Source: Dichetophora obliterata
Lineage: Eukaryota; Arthropoda; Insecta; Diptera; Sciomyzidae
Length of the DNA: 64,000 nucleotides
Assembly (NCBI GenBank): GCA_963920525.1
Contig: OY986436.1
Location: 182,244,361 to 182,308,360 of the forward strand
Direction: 5' to 3'
The notes under the pieces were generated by a model. The model saw only the letters and a program-made list of their open reading frames with translations. It ran no database searches and was not told the origin of the DNA. Numbering within the stretch: the first letter of the stretch is position 1; each line of letters opens with the position of its first letter. This document shows, one piece after another, positions 22,473-34,439 of the stretch. The translations under genes were made by a program, and so were the position numbers.

Positions 22473-25400
22473 TCAATTGACAAATTACCATTATCCGGAG
22501 ACTTGAACCTCGGCCGCGTGAGTGTAAGTACATCTGCTTATCCATTCGACTATTGCAGTTATTAACTAATCGTCGTTTAATTTGCTTCATTAAGAATAAA
22601 CGTACGAGCACAGTGTAAGAAAATAAACGCGTTTGCTTTGTTATTAAAAGCAGTTAATGCAAAAAACAGAACAAAGCCATTAAGATAAAAACAGTAAAGC
22701 AAACATGATACTTTTGCTAATGAACCTCACTTAGAAGTTAAGAGGAAGTTTTTAAAGAATTAAACTTCTTAACTTAGCATTAAAATTATAATTCCTTCCA
22801 TCGGCAGGCCTGCTTTGCTTTTCATCTGGGTATTGCTGATGTGTGTTTTGATGGTATTTTCTCGTTGGTGTCAACATGTGTTGGCAGCCTCCATGGGCTT
22901 GTCACTAGACTCTAGCGATAGCTCGCTTTACTGTTACCGGGATATCCTAGATTTAAATCATGGCAGGGCCATGGTGCTTCGCTTTAACCTGTCTTTCATT
23001 ACTCCTAATCGAAATAACTTTACAATACACAAATTTACGTCGAAAAGTTGTAGTTGGTGGTAGTAGAAAAAGTTTGTATACGGGATCGCTTGGTAACTTG
23101 ATTTGACTGAGGCTAAGACATAAAATTTGCCTCAGATTCAATATCACATTATAAAACTACTTCCTGCCACACTATCAACATTCTACACAAGAAACAGATT
23201 CACTTGATTACTTTTTATCCACCCTCCAACTATCACCCATCTTCCGAATCAACACAGTGATTACACATTTTTCGGGGGGGGTTTAACCCAAAAAAAAAAA
23301 GTTCAATAGAAAAACGTAACGCTTGAGCATTTTCTTAACACTCAATTTGTCTCCCGTTATAATATTCATACTACGGGCTATGTATTAAATGGATTCTAAG
23401 GGAGTGAGCTTGAAAAATTTAACTTACCGCGAGTTAAAATCTTTTTAATTTCACGAAAGAGTTGCTCCTAAAATAAATTTGGGTGGATTCGTTATGTGCG
23501 TTGCGTCAAAAGATGATGTGATAATGTTTTAGGCGAATCTCTGAAAAGAAATTAAACCAAAACCAATAGAAAAAACTGTTAATATAAAGAAAATTTCCTT
23601 TTTATGTTTAGATTTTCAGCTTTTCTTTTAAGCTGCTGGAATTTTGCTTTAAATTAAATCATCGCGCGCTTAAAAAGCTTAACTCGCTTTCATTTCAAAA
23701 TTTGGCAGAAAAAAAAACTTAAATTTAGGGTGCGCTACAGTAAGCAGTGAGTCGTGTGGCTGAGTGCGTGTAAGATTGAATACACATTTTTAAAAGCTAC
23801 AACAAAAACAATTGCTTCCAGCACTTTTATCACCAGTCTTTTTCGTCTTTATCTAATCCGCATTTTTAATGTATTTATTTCTTTGGTTTTTTTTTTTTGC
23901 ACCAGCTCAAGCGCAACACTGTGTGCTGCTCCCTTCGCCACCCCCTCCCCCTCTTAAAGCACCGTCTTTCACACTTTTTTTTTTGTTTTTTTGTGAAAAT
24001 ATGAATTATTTAGTCATTGCTTTGACATTCATACAATTTTAAGTACTCGCTCGTACACAACTGTTTAGCTACTCGAGCCCGCAAGTACTTTAGTGCGCCA
24101 AGTGTTGCCACCCTTTCGCATCTCTTGCTTTTCACCAACATGTTTGCTCTGCTAAAATTGCAAAAGTCTGTAAAATGTTGATAACAATGACTACTTGAGG
24201 AATATTTTTCGCCTTCTACAATAACAATTCTTGTTGGTTTTTTTTTTATTTATTTTTCTCATATTTCTTGCATATTCCAATTTGTTGTCGTTTTATATGT
24301 TCACATATGTTTGTCAGTCTTTATGGGTTTTATTTTCTGTTGTCTGTCTGTCCGTTGTTTGTCTTCACTCTGGATTTGAAGGTGTTTCTTTGGCATGGGT
24401 TGGTTTACTTGACTGATAAATATTTCGTAAGCATTTTTCAACATTTGTAAACATAAATTGAGTTAATTTATCACACAAATACCGTGAAACGGTAACCACT
24501 TATGGTTTTTCCCCCCACTCCTCGAGTGTTGCCACTGTGCTTTATAAATTTCTCATTCTAACAAGTGTTTTCGATGTTGTTGTTGTTGTTATTCACCGTT
24601 CTGTATTTAGGAACTATTAATTGTATAAAAACAATTATTAACACATATGATATTACTGTTAAAAGCTCCACTGGTACAAATAATTATTTTGTTAGGTTCA
24701 TTTCACGGTCCTTTTCAAATGTGCTTTGCTTATCAAATATCCTTTTGTCCTTTTATCTTTTTGTTTATCAAATATCCTTTTGTCATAAACATTGACAATA
24801 CTTACATAAAAAAGGGAGTTCACCGGAAACATTTCTCTGGAATTACCCTACAATAAACTATCAAAAAATTTACCCAAGTACCAGGATCAAACATTTTTCT
24901 GAAATTTTGCTTTTGAGAAAGTTTTCCGATTTAGGATTTTTTTTTTTTTTTAAAAACGTTTCTGGTTTTATATTTCTACGGTTAATTTTCTGAATTATTT
25001 ACAAAAGAACTTTAGTTTTCCGCCACAACGTCAAATAAGGTTTTTATTCCAAAAGCTATTAACGCATTCTTTGAAATATTTCCTGTGTTAAAAATGCCTT
25101 CATTATTAATGTGTAATTTGGAAATTAACTTATAAGAAATATTTTGTAACCCTTTAAAAAAACAAAATAAATATTTGTAAGACTTAAACGATAAATTTTA
25201 AAGGTTTTTATTCATTGAATTCAAAAGAATACGTAAAATTACTAATTCCAATTCATCATACAAGTATAAATGCATTAAAGGTGCCTTAATTTTTAATTTT
25301 TTTAATTTTTTGTATCGAAAATTTGAAAATAATTTTTTTTTTGTTCTAATTAAGACTTTAGAATTTCAAAGTTGCTGCATATTAAAGTTGTAAATGCCAT

Positions 25401-25481
25401 AGTTATAGTGAAACTATTTTCTTAAGGTATGAAAAATTTAGACATAAAAAAATATGTGATCACGTCGAACAACCAGATCGT
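22473..25481. other. 3-kb stretch without a recognised feature
   Basis: AT-rich sequence with T-rich patches (23890, 23977, 24240), an eight-G run near 23274 and a short direct repeat at 24736-24783 (TATCAAATATCCTTTTGTC twice). The ORFs are short and show no domain. This could be host intergenic or intronic DNA; it is the longest part of the window with no clear TE. Confidence 0.4.
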
Positions 25482-25484
25482 TAA

Positions 25485-27984
25485 GGGGGCGTCCATTAAT
25501 TAAGTGAGGTGATTTTTGCGATTTTTTGACTCCCCCTTCCCCTGGTGAGATATCGTGAGATTTGGCTCAACCCCCTCACCACCCTCTAAACCCGCCAGAG
25601 GACCTTCGGGGAATCTGCCTGTCCCAAGCCAGGAATGGAAGGGTGAGGGTTTGTTATTGGATGGGCAGTTCATGGGGCACGGCCAATGAACTGATCTCAT
25701 AATGAGTTCTTTCTGGAGGCACGGCTCCTGAATGTTCGTCTGATAACTGTAAAAGAAAAAGGTTAACCTAGAGCCTTGGTTGTTGCTGCCAAATTCTTGG
25801 AGAAAGCATTGTTTTGATATTAAGTTATCATAACACCGTTGTTGTAATATGCTTTCGATGGACGATCAATCCAACATAACTTGAAGAGCGGGGATAGTTA
25901 TCCATCAATGATGAGGTGACCTGATCTATCGTTGTTCTGCAGACCTATCTTAGAATAAAGGTTATTATGTAGGAAACATTTAATCTTCGGACCGTTGTAT
26001 AAGCAAATTTGTATACAACGGCTCATGCTTCTTAGTTTTCTGTTAAGGCTTTTTATTAAGTCTTAATTAGGATAACGACGTTGCATAAGTAGAATTGAGG
26101 TTTACCCGGTTTTACTGGGAAACCTATGGTTATTTTTTTAACCTAGTCATGCACAATTCGAGTGGCTGAAGGTGTCACAGTCAAATATAAATGTTCTAAG
26201 AACTTTTGGTCTGTAGACGGGATGTTGAAGAGCCTTGTCAGGTGGAGCCTTTTGCCCGGGTATTGACTATCATATGGGTAAGGCCCACATGGGGTTTTAA
26301 TAACGCTCTGGCTGTGGTTAGGCCAGAAAGGCCGGTGTGAGTTACACTTAAGTTGAACTCGGGTTGGTGATGCCCTTAAATTACTAAGAGAATGATGGTA
26401 GATTGAATCTCGCTAATTTCAAACAGTAAATGTTAGGAAGGTAAGCAACTACCGGATCAATATACTGTTACCTTTGGAATTTGAGTACAGGCGACGGGGA
26501 AACCTAAATAGTCTGAGTTGTGTCCACTCATATTGAGGAACTTGATAACGTGTTTACGGTTCCTGTTTAATTGCCGCTTTAGTCTTCGTGTCAAGGAGTG
26601 ATGACCCTTGATACGACGTTGGATGATTATTGCGGCTGTAAAAAAGGTAGTGGGTTATTATTGGTATTGGTACCGTGATATCCCAAGGTTATTAAAATAA
26701 CCAATCATGTACAAATTCGAGTAGCTAAAAGTGCCACGGCCATGTATAGCGTCAATCTGACGACTTGCAAGATGATGGTTCTACTGCATGTTGTTAGGGG
26801 AACCTTTCAGAGTGGTCTTTCTTGAATTCCGAAGGGGCGTTGACCGACGCTTCATATTTGTCCCAAGCTGTGGAGCACCGTTGAATTAAGCCTTCGCTGC
26901 AGGGGTCAACGTTAAAAACATAGTGGCTTTCACCCCCCCTCTATTCTCACGTGAGATCGTTCGAAATGCATGTTTTCAGTGTAAATATGTTAACCAATGC
27001 TTCATTGTGTTGCATTTATTAAAAAAAACTCGTAATTTATTTCATTCCTTTTATTTAGAACTAGTTGAGACTATAATTTAAGACTACTGAGATCGTAGTT
27101 TAAAATGACAATGAAAAAAATCGAACAATAAAATACTTATTAAGTAAAAGTAAGTTATTTAAAATGAGAACTTCTAAAATTGGTGAAGGAATATTCAGTC
27201 CATGGGGACTCATGTGCGGTCTCGAAAGTGACTACTGGAACCACTTTAAGGAGTGCAGTTGTACATTATTTAATAACAAAATATAAATTAATAGAATATA
27301 ACATCTTTAAAAACTAAAATAAATAAAATTACTGATTAATGACAACAGCAATTTTTTCTTACAATATTAATGCAAATGTATGCATACAGTATTAATGGTA
27401 ATGTATGTATGCAGTATTAGTGACAATGAATGCATAGAGTACTACTAATTCCCCATGCATACAGCAATAGTAATTGTGCGGGTACACAGTACACATGCTC
27501 TTGTTTGACATCGCCATGTAAAATGGAAATGAGCTTGCATTTATGCTGGCATGCATACAAACGTCAAACGTATGCCTACATCATCAATGCTGTATGCATG
27601 AATGTACTACTGGGATGTGCTTCATGTGTGCCGACCACTGAGCAAAACATTTACGAACGTAAACACAACAAGAAGAGACTTCGTCGCAGCGCTCGTCGAA
27701 TCGCGTGTTCAGCTAGCCGGTGGTAAAACAATCGACGAGCTACTATGCCAATTTGTTGCACTCGCATAACCGCGAAAAATATTATAGTGTAAAATTTAGT
27801 CATATTTTAGTACGGAAACACGTTTTACTCAATTTAACCAGTTATCTCATAATTCTACACTGTTTCTTGCTGATAAAAAATTACGTCATTTTTGCGAAAG
27901 CCCTCCTCTCCCCCACGTGAGAGTAAGTGAGATTATGCTTAACCCCCGCTCCCTAAATGCCTCACGTAATTAATGGACGGTCCC
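25485..27984. mobile_element. 2.5-kb TIR element with TAA duplication (PIF/Harbinger-like ends)
   Basis: The left end GGGGGCGTCCATTAATTAAG and right end (complement GGGACCGTCCATTAATTACG) are inverted repeats flanked by TAA (25482-25484 and 27985-27987). The TAA duplication fits PIF/Harbinger-type elements, and similar CGTCCATAAA ends occur at 60429-61442. Sub-terminal C-rich and CACGTGAG blocks follow at both ends. No transposase is visible. A GC-richer segment (about 25590-26930) interrupts the left sub-terminal part. Confidence 0.7.
25590..26930. other. GC-richer segment of unknown origin inside the TIR element
   Basis: Base composition is clearly less AT-rich than the surroundings and there is no long ORF. 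A diverged direct repeat links about 26150-26270 (CATGCACAATTCGAGTGGCT) with about 26706-26830 (CATGTACAAATTCGAGTAGC). Sub-terminal element sequence (CTCACGTGAGATCG) resumes at about 26945. It may be a captured or inserted retroelement UTR or a structured non-coding sequence; I do not recognise it. Confidence 0.45.
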
Positions 27985-28097
27985 TAATAGTTCCAACCAA
28001 CTCTTATTTTTTTATTCTTTGCATAAAATAGATCAACACTATGCTTAAGATATCCTCCAAAAGATATGAATAATTAAGGGATTTAAATAGGCTAGTA

Positions 28098-28999
28098 AAG
28101 GGTCCGCCATTTAATTTTTTTTACAACTAGTGTTTATTTCGTGAAAGGTAACACTTAGCTCATGTCTGATTTGACAGGTAATTAGTTTTATCTTTCCGCT
28201 GAAAGAATATGGTTGTGAATACGCTTGAACAACGCTGGGAAGTGGGCCTGCGATCGACTTACAGAAGATGCCGATTTTTCCAAAAAAATCATCTTTTCAG
28301 ATGAAGCTCATTTTGATCTTGGCGGATATGTAAACAAGCAAAATTGTCGCATTTGGGGCACAAAAAACCCGCACTCATATATTGAAAAGCCGCTGCACCC
28401 AAAACGAGTCACTGTTTGGTGCGGATTTTGGTCCAGAGGCATAATTGGGCCATTTTTCTTCGAAAATGAGCAAGGAGTGGCCGTTACAGTCAATGGCGAT
28501 CGTTATCGGGCCATGTTGTTCACAAAAATTGAAGAGGAGGATATTGGCAACATTTGGTTTCAACAGGACGGCGCTATGTGCCACACAGCCGAAGCTACAC
28601 TCGATGTTTTGCGCCCTGTTTTTGAAGATCGCATTATCAGCCGCATAGCTGATGTCGTTTGGCCACCTCGGAGCTGCGATTTGACACCGTTGGACTACTA
28701 TTTGTGGGGTGCCCTCAAAGATAATTGTTACGCCGACAAGCCAGAGACAATTGACGCTTTAAAGGCCAATATTCGTGAAGCCATTGGAGAAATACAGCTG
28801 CACACAATCGATAATGTGCTTAAAAATTGGACCGATCGTGTAGGGTTCTGCATGGCCAGCCGAGGCAGCCATTTGAATGAAATTATTTTCCATTATTAAC
28901 CGGAAGGATTGTACTTTCAAATAAAAAAAGAAATTTGAGAAAATATGCAGTAGTTTTTTTTATAGAATTTTAAAAAAAAAAGTTATTTGGCGGACCCTT
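28098..28999 (+). mobile_element. mariner-family transposon, internally deleted
   Basis: Inverted termini AAGGGTCCGCCATTTAA and TTATTTGGCGGACCCTT are flanked by TA at 28096-28097 and 29000-29001. At 902 bp it is shorter than a full mariner of about 1.3 kb. The missing part is the 5' half of the transposase gene; both ends and the catalytic 3' half remain, the pattern of a typical internal-deletion derivative. Confidence 0.9.
28209..28899 (+). pseudogene. mariner transposase, N-terminally deleted (catalytic D,D,D domain intact)
   Basis: An ATG at 28209 starts MVVNTLEQRWE, then an internal deletion joins it out of frame to the catalytic half. The catalytic frame runs open from 28225 (a TTG codon, no ATG) to the TAA at 28897-28899, giving 224 residues. 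The catalytic aspartates are visible as FSDEAHF (D26), WFQQDGAMCHTA (D115) and SCDLTPLDYY (D152). Thirty-six residues separate the second and third, a longer spacing than the 34 of Mos1-type mariners. The family ending NEIIFHY is intact. Without the helix-turn-helix N-terminus it should not bind its ends, so it is scored as a pseudogene even though the frame lacks stops. Confidence 0.9.
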
Positions 29000-29001
29000 T
29001 A

Positions 29002-30284
29002 TTAAAAAAAGGCCAAGCTCCCGACATTTTTATCTCTAGTGAGAACCACCAGCAAATTTCTTTCTTCAAGTATATAATGTATGGTGTTTTTTCTCCGTAA
29101 TGGTTTGTTTCTGGATTGAAATGCAGCCAGTCGAAATAATGGCTTGCATTTTTCCGCCATTTAAGTCCGAATCCAAAGAAATACATATCTTAATGACCGC
29201 CACTTGACCTTTTGGCCTATTTTTGGCATGCGGCAACATCTAAATTTGTTGTTATTTTTATCGTTTGTTTAAATTTATAACATTAAATTTGTATCAAACA
29301 AATACTAATTTGATACGAGGCAAGTAAGAGGGTAAAATAGTAAAAACGAAAAATTATTATTCTGGCATATTTTGCGAATACGAGTGGACGAGCTTGCGGG
29401 ACTACGCAACCTCGAAAAACAGCAAATTTAGAAATAATTTTTTTTAATTTTATGTAGCAAAAGCTTACATTTAGAATGTCAAAGAACAAATAAGAGGGAT
29501 TTTATTTACAATTTGGGTTAGAAAAAAAATTGTACAAAATATAATATATATTTTATATTATAATATGAATTTTTATATGTAATATCAATAAATTCATGAC
29601 TTTATGAAAACTTAGTATCATTTAAATTGCTTATTGTCTGTTAAAAGGCAGATTGCAGATATAAATAAAAGTTAAGAAAAAATCTTTTCAATACAATGAA
29701 TAGCAAAGCGGAGTAGTTTTTCCATTCTGGTAGCATCCAATTTCAGATTTTACATGAAATTCTGGGTAAAGAACTCCTTAGAACCAAATAGCTCCGATGA
29801 AATTTTTCCCAGCGAATAATCGCTTAAAGACTCCCATATGGGCATTTCCACAGAAAAGTCTGCCGTGACCAAAAAATTGAAACTTATTAAAAACTTATTA
29901 TTTGATGATATAATCTAAGAGAAACATTTTAATTTTTTTAATTTAAGCAATTTCTACATTAATTCATTAACCATAATGATCAAATCGTCGGCACTTAGTT
30001 TTTCTTTTTCGTAAATGTTTAGTAAATGTTTTGTAAACTTTTTGTTTTAGTAAAAATGGAAGGCATTGGCTAAAAATAATAAAAACATTGTTAAGACAAG
30101 GAAAGGACAATACATTCAGTTTGTTTTTTAATAACCAAATTACATAATTACTTAACTGCCCAATTACTTAATTGAACTACAATGGAAATTTAAGTAATGT
30201 AACGCCAGTAACGTAACGCCAAATCAAAAAGCCTAATAAAAAAAACTAGAGAAGGTTTTTAAATTTGATCACTTAGAAAATAAA
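29002..30284. other. AT-rich region, no feature recognised
   Basis: Short ORFs lack domains and no repeat stands out beyond A/T-rich simple stretches. Confidence 0.4.
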
Positions 30285-30859
30285 CTTATGTTATTTGTGG
30301 TACAACCAAAGTACAACCTCCGATACAACCAAAACTTGCGATATCGAATAGTTTTGGAGTTACAGGTCACACAGCATCGAAATTCAGTATTCGACATCAA
30401 TTTATGCATGCAGTTTCATTAATAACATTTTATTGGCGTTGGGAACGGTGGAGTTTCACCTCCCCCCCTACAACCAAAATTTGTGCTATCGAATAGCTTT
30501 GAAGTTATAGGTCGCACATCATCGAAATTCAGTAATCAACCTAAATTTACACATGCAGTTTTACTGAAAACATTTTATGGCGTTGGAGTAAGTACAACCT
30601 AAACATGCAAAATCGAATTGCTTTAAAGTTATGGGTAGCACAGCGTCGGAATTCTGTATTCGACCTTAATTTACACATTCAGTTTCATTGATCACATATA
30701 ATGGGCGTTGGTCAAGGGGACGTTGCACCTCCCATGCGACCCAAATTTGAGATATCTAGCAGCTTTGGTTTTATAGGTCGCTCAGCATCGAAATTCAGTA
30801 TTCGACCTCAATTTACACATGCAAGGGAGCGTGGCAGCAACGCGCCGGGTTTCAGCTAG
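30285..30859 (+). mobile_element. Helitron 3' end with minisatellite units
   Basis: About four diverged units of roughly 135-145 bp (each with TCGAAATTCAGTATTCGAC, CATGCAGTTTCATT and ACCTCCC) lead to a Helitron 3' terminus GCCGGGTTTCAGCTAG, ending CTAG at 30856-30859 and followed by T. The same units occur in inverted orientation at 34440-35770. The 5' part of the element is missing. Confidence 0.75.
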
Positions 30860-31026
30860 TTGTTAATAAAAACAAAAAAAAATAATATTAATGACTAATT
30901 GTATTAATTTAAAGAACAAAAAAAAAATATAAAAATAAAGTACAGACACTTCAAAGTATTATTATATAAATGTTAAACTTTTTGTTTTTTGGACACCGTC
31001 TTCATGTTTTTTTTGTATTTAAGGTG

Positions 31027-31545
31027 AATTAAGGTTAGAAAAGACTTTTCAAAATTAATTTTTTTGTTTTAATTATTTTTAGAGTAATACATTAAGCTGA
31101 TCAATTCGTCGTATTTTTCATTAGAGAGTTTTGTTCGGATAAACTATACGGACAAATATAACACGCTGACAAGAAGCACCGTTCTGATCCCATGCTAGTT
31201 GGAGAAATAGTTGTACAATAGTCGTAAGCAATTTGTAAGTTTCGATCACGATTGCCTTCACAAAACAAAATTATTTCCTAAGTCAGAATATCGGTTTTGA
31301 AATACATAGCTGACTTCCCGATGCTGCAAATTCTTCTTAAACTTTGTAAAGTATTTGCTCCAGTGACTTACACTCATCGTCCTAACAATTTTTTTAGCCT
31401 CAATAAAAGGTTTTTTTAATTCTATATTCATATCAACTTAAAATGAAATGGTTGCATTTATATAAATATTTGTAAAATAATTTTTTTCTTTAAAAATCCA
31501 GGGATTTAAAGGGGCTTAAATCATCCGGGATCCCGGAATTGACTT
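31027..31545 (-). pseudogene. hAT transposase C-terminal remnant, copy A
   Basis: On the minus strand a frame at about 31100-31230 reads TTISPTSMGSERCFLSACYI, the hAT dimerisation signature (TS...SER.FS.A.YI). It is followed in the next frame by KYDELISLMYYS, which matches the usual end of these proteins. Upstream coding (QLCI, ANSG-type fragments) is too broken to follow. CCGGGATCCCGG at about 31530 may belong to its 5' end. A second, independent copy lies at 51280-53100. Because this copy has no insertion at 31188-31196, it shows the empty target of the mariner at 52168. Confidence 0.65.
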
Positions 31546-32660
31546 CACTAATACATATACAATGCAACATTTTACACAATGCATAATATGGAATGTACCA
31601 CGTCCCTATTTTTGAATCGGATTTTTTTTTTTGAATTGGCATCGGAACTACATGCGTGTGTATTAAAACTCAAACAGACGATGGAAAAATGTAATCACAT
31701 GACTCCATAGTGACATATGTAAAGCTAAATAATATATTTTAATAAAAATGTAATATTCTTAAAGCTAGAATGTTTTCAGTATTTGTAACGATTTTTTATA
31801 AGTTTTTGTTAATGTTTGCCATCTGTTAGAAAGACAATATAGCTTTGAAACTTTGTACATAGCTTATTATGGACTAAAATTTATCATCAGTCCAATTCTT
31901 AATGTTTAACGTCAGCGTGCTTAAAATTTCTGAGAGAGGAATAAGAGGTTACTCGCTTCTATCAAATTATTGCTTCTTTTTAAGCTCATTAAATAAAAGT
32001 TAAAAATATACAGTTACTAAAGACAATTTTGAGCTTCAAATACATGTTTCAAAAAGTCTATACTGTGCTGAATTTTTAATCTCGTGTCTTTAACTGTTAT
32101 CGTTATCGTTGCTGTCTTCATTAACCGGCTCTTATCAAGGTTCACTTCTTCATGTTCAACATGTTTCTCCGCTTGTCACTTTCCCTTAAACAGCTCAAGA
32201 GCTAAATAATTTACTTAACTTCTTTGTCTTGTGCTTCTTGCTTTCCTTCTCTTTCTATGTTCACTTGTTGACTTGCTCACTTGCTACTGATAAACTTCCG
32301 TATGTGCACGATTTGGACGGGTTCAATCCATGATCTCGTTCTGTGTGTCTTTTGATCTATTTTTGCCCATAGCTTGCTATTCGAATACAGTTTAATCTCG
32401 AACATTGATACAATTGCTAATTCGGTGAAGTGTGTCATCCGAACATCCCATTTTTTGATATTGTGTCTCTGTAATTCGTACATCACACATTTTATTTACC
32501 GGGCACTTCTCTTTTAACGCATTTCAATCTGCTGTTTTAACTGGAATTTAATGTTTTTAATTTGAATATAGCCTTTATAAATTAACGAAGAATTTCAAAG
32601 AAAAACGAAATACTTTCTAGTAAATATTCACTTTACAAAAATTATTGAATCGCACATGGT
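31546..32660. other. Unassigned AT-rich region
   Basis: No gene or repeat is recognised; short ORFs lack domains. Confidence 0.4.
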
Positions 32661-32664
32661 TAGA

Positions 32665-33295
32665 AACTGTTGACTACTTTTTAACCCAAACATTGGTTTA
32701 AAGGAATTTTTAATCCAAAAAGTACTAGTTTTTAATCCTTATTTTAGTTTAATTTAGCTGATTCTCGAACCCACGTCTCTGAGAGGAACTTACTTGCATT
32801 CATAATAATGCAAAATAAGCGAAACCTTGTTAATAACTGATTTGGATGGGTGGATAAGGTATTGGACCAGCACATCAGAGGACGTGTGTTCAAATCACGA
32901 ACTGGTCAGAAATTTTTTTATCTTAGTTTAATTTAGCTGGGTCTCGAACCCACTTTTTGCTTGTTTGCTTACTTACTGCAAGTTTACTTGCTTTCGTAAT
33001 GATGCAAAATAAGCGAAACCTTTTTAACAACTGAGATGGACGAGTGGTTAAGCTGTTGGACCAGCATATCAAAAGTAGTGTGTTAAAATCATGAACTGGG
33101 TAGAAAAGTTTTTTATTTTAAGTTGATATTTATATTGATTTTTTAAACTTTTTGCGGACTAAAAACTAGTCTTTTTTGGATTAGAAAATTTTTAACTTTT
33201 CCTTGGATTAAAAGTAATCTTTTTTTGGTGTTGTCCTATATGTAATCCAAAAAAGTTTAAAGTTTAGTTCAAGATTTTTAACCTTCTGAATTTCA
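32665..33295. mobile_element. TIR element with tRNA-like cores (copy 2)
   Basis: The ends GGTTAGAAACTGTTGACTAC and (complement) GGTTAAAAATCTTGAACTAA are of the same type as the 18299-18912 element. The interior is a diverged direct duplication of about 190 bp (32745-32925 and 32930-33115). Each unit starts with a minus-strand T-arm-like GTGGGTTCGAGA and ends with a plus-strand tRNA-like core: GGGTGGATAAGGTATTGGACC ... GTGTTCAAATC at 32848-32898, and GGACGAGTGGTTAAGCTGTT ... at 33036 onward. The second resembles the D-arm and A box of serine tRNAs. No acceptor stem can be closed, so these are not tRNA genes. Confidence 0.6.
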
Positions 33296-33299
33296 AAAT

Positions 33300-33930
33300 T
33301 TTAAAAAAATATGGAAAAAGTCTTTTAAAACACAAAATACTGAAAAACTTATGCAAAGAATATATTCTTTATACGTGCTCGCTAATTTTACGAAATTTCA
33401 AAATAAATGTTAAATTTTTCGAAAAATGTAAAAATTCGAAAAAATGTTGAAAAATTTTAATAAGTGTAAAATTTTGGAAATCGTTAAATTTAAAATAAAA
33501 ATTATTTATGTAAAATAGTGTCAAATTCATTCAAGGAAAACATTTTATGCCGTATGTGTTTCAAGAATTATATATTGAAACTTTGACACTAATTCGAAAA
33601 ATATCCAATTTCGAAGGGTCAAATTTTTCAAAAAATGTCAAATTTCGAAAAAATTTCAAAATTTTTAATTAATATCAAATTTTGGAAATTGTTAAAATTT
33701 TGGAAAATAATGTAAAATTTTTAAAAAGGTGCGAAATTTCGAATGTTGTCATATTTTTCAAAAAAAAAGTACATAATTTAAAAAATGTCGAATTTTTGAT
33801 AAATTTCCACTTTCGAAAAGTGAAAAATTTGCCAAAAAAGTGAAATTTTAAAAAATATCTAAAGTTTTAAAATGTTAAATTTCTAAAAGTGTCAAATTTT
33901 GAAAAAAGTGTAAAATTTAACAAAGAAATA
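33300..33930. repeat. Degenerate AAATTTCGAAAAATGT-type repeat field
   Basis: Short variants of TTTCGAAAAATGTNAAA recur irregularly over about 630 bp, and weaker versions continue at 34130-34240. They read equally well on both strands because of the TTCGAA palindrome. This looks like an old short-period satellite. Confidence 0.6.
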
Positions 33931-34439
33931 AATAATAATTCTACATTTTGTGGTGGTTTTGGAGATAAAACTCGTGAAAACTTGAAAAATTACCATTTCA
34001 AGCTTGTTTTTAACACTTCGACAAGGCCAAACCATTTTATCTGTAAACAACCACGTCCTCGTCTTTTGTCAGGATAAGGCTAAGTGTGGGTCCATAAATA
34101 TATTAAAAATTTGTACTTTTGCCAAAATTTTATATTTTTGTTTTTTAAATTTGACGCTTTTCCTTTTTTTCGAAATTTGACACTTTTTTTAATAAAAGAC
34201 AATTTTTAACATTTCAAGACTTTTTCAATATTTTTGCATATTTTTGGAACGAAGTTCCTTTACGCAGCTTGCGGGTTGTGCTATTTGGTAGAAAAATCAC
34301 GTAATTGTGCGAAAGCTGTGTGTATGCATGCGAGGTTCGAGCAACCATACAGGAACAAACTAACCTGTTTTTAAAAACAACTAATTAAAAAACTACACTT
34401 CAATTTTGAATAGTTTTTATGGCATTATATATGAAATAA
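33931..34439. other. Spacer with GGAACGAAGTTCC end motif
   Basis: GGAACGAAGTTCCTTTACGC at 34247-34266 is mirrored by GCGTAAGGAACTTCGTTCC at about 40440-40459. The pair could mark the ends of a larger element that later received the Helitrons; otherwise nothing is recognised. Confidence 0.4.

Noticed and set aside
27430..27726. 98-codon ORF inside the 2.5-kb element as its transposase
   Set aside because: Cys- and Tyr-rich because of repeated GCATAC/ATGCAT motifs; no catalytic motif present.
28308..28648. Overlapping ORFs on the other frames of the mariner
   Set aside because: They are shadows of the catalytic transposase frame.
33036..33110. Functional tRNA-Ser gene
   Set aside because: Only the D-arm/A-box part matches; the T-arm is degenerate and no acceptor stem can be closed, so it is tRNA-derived, not a gene.
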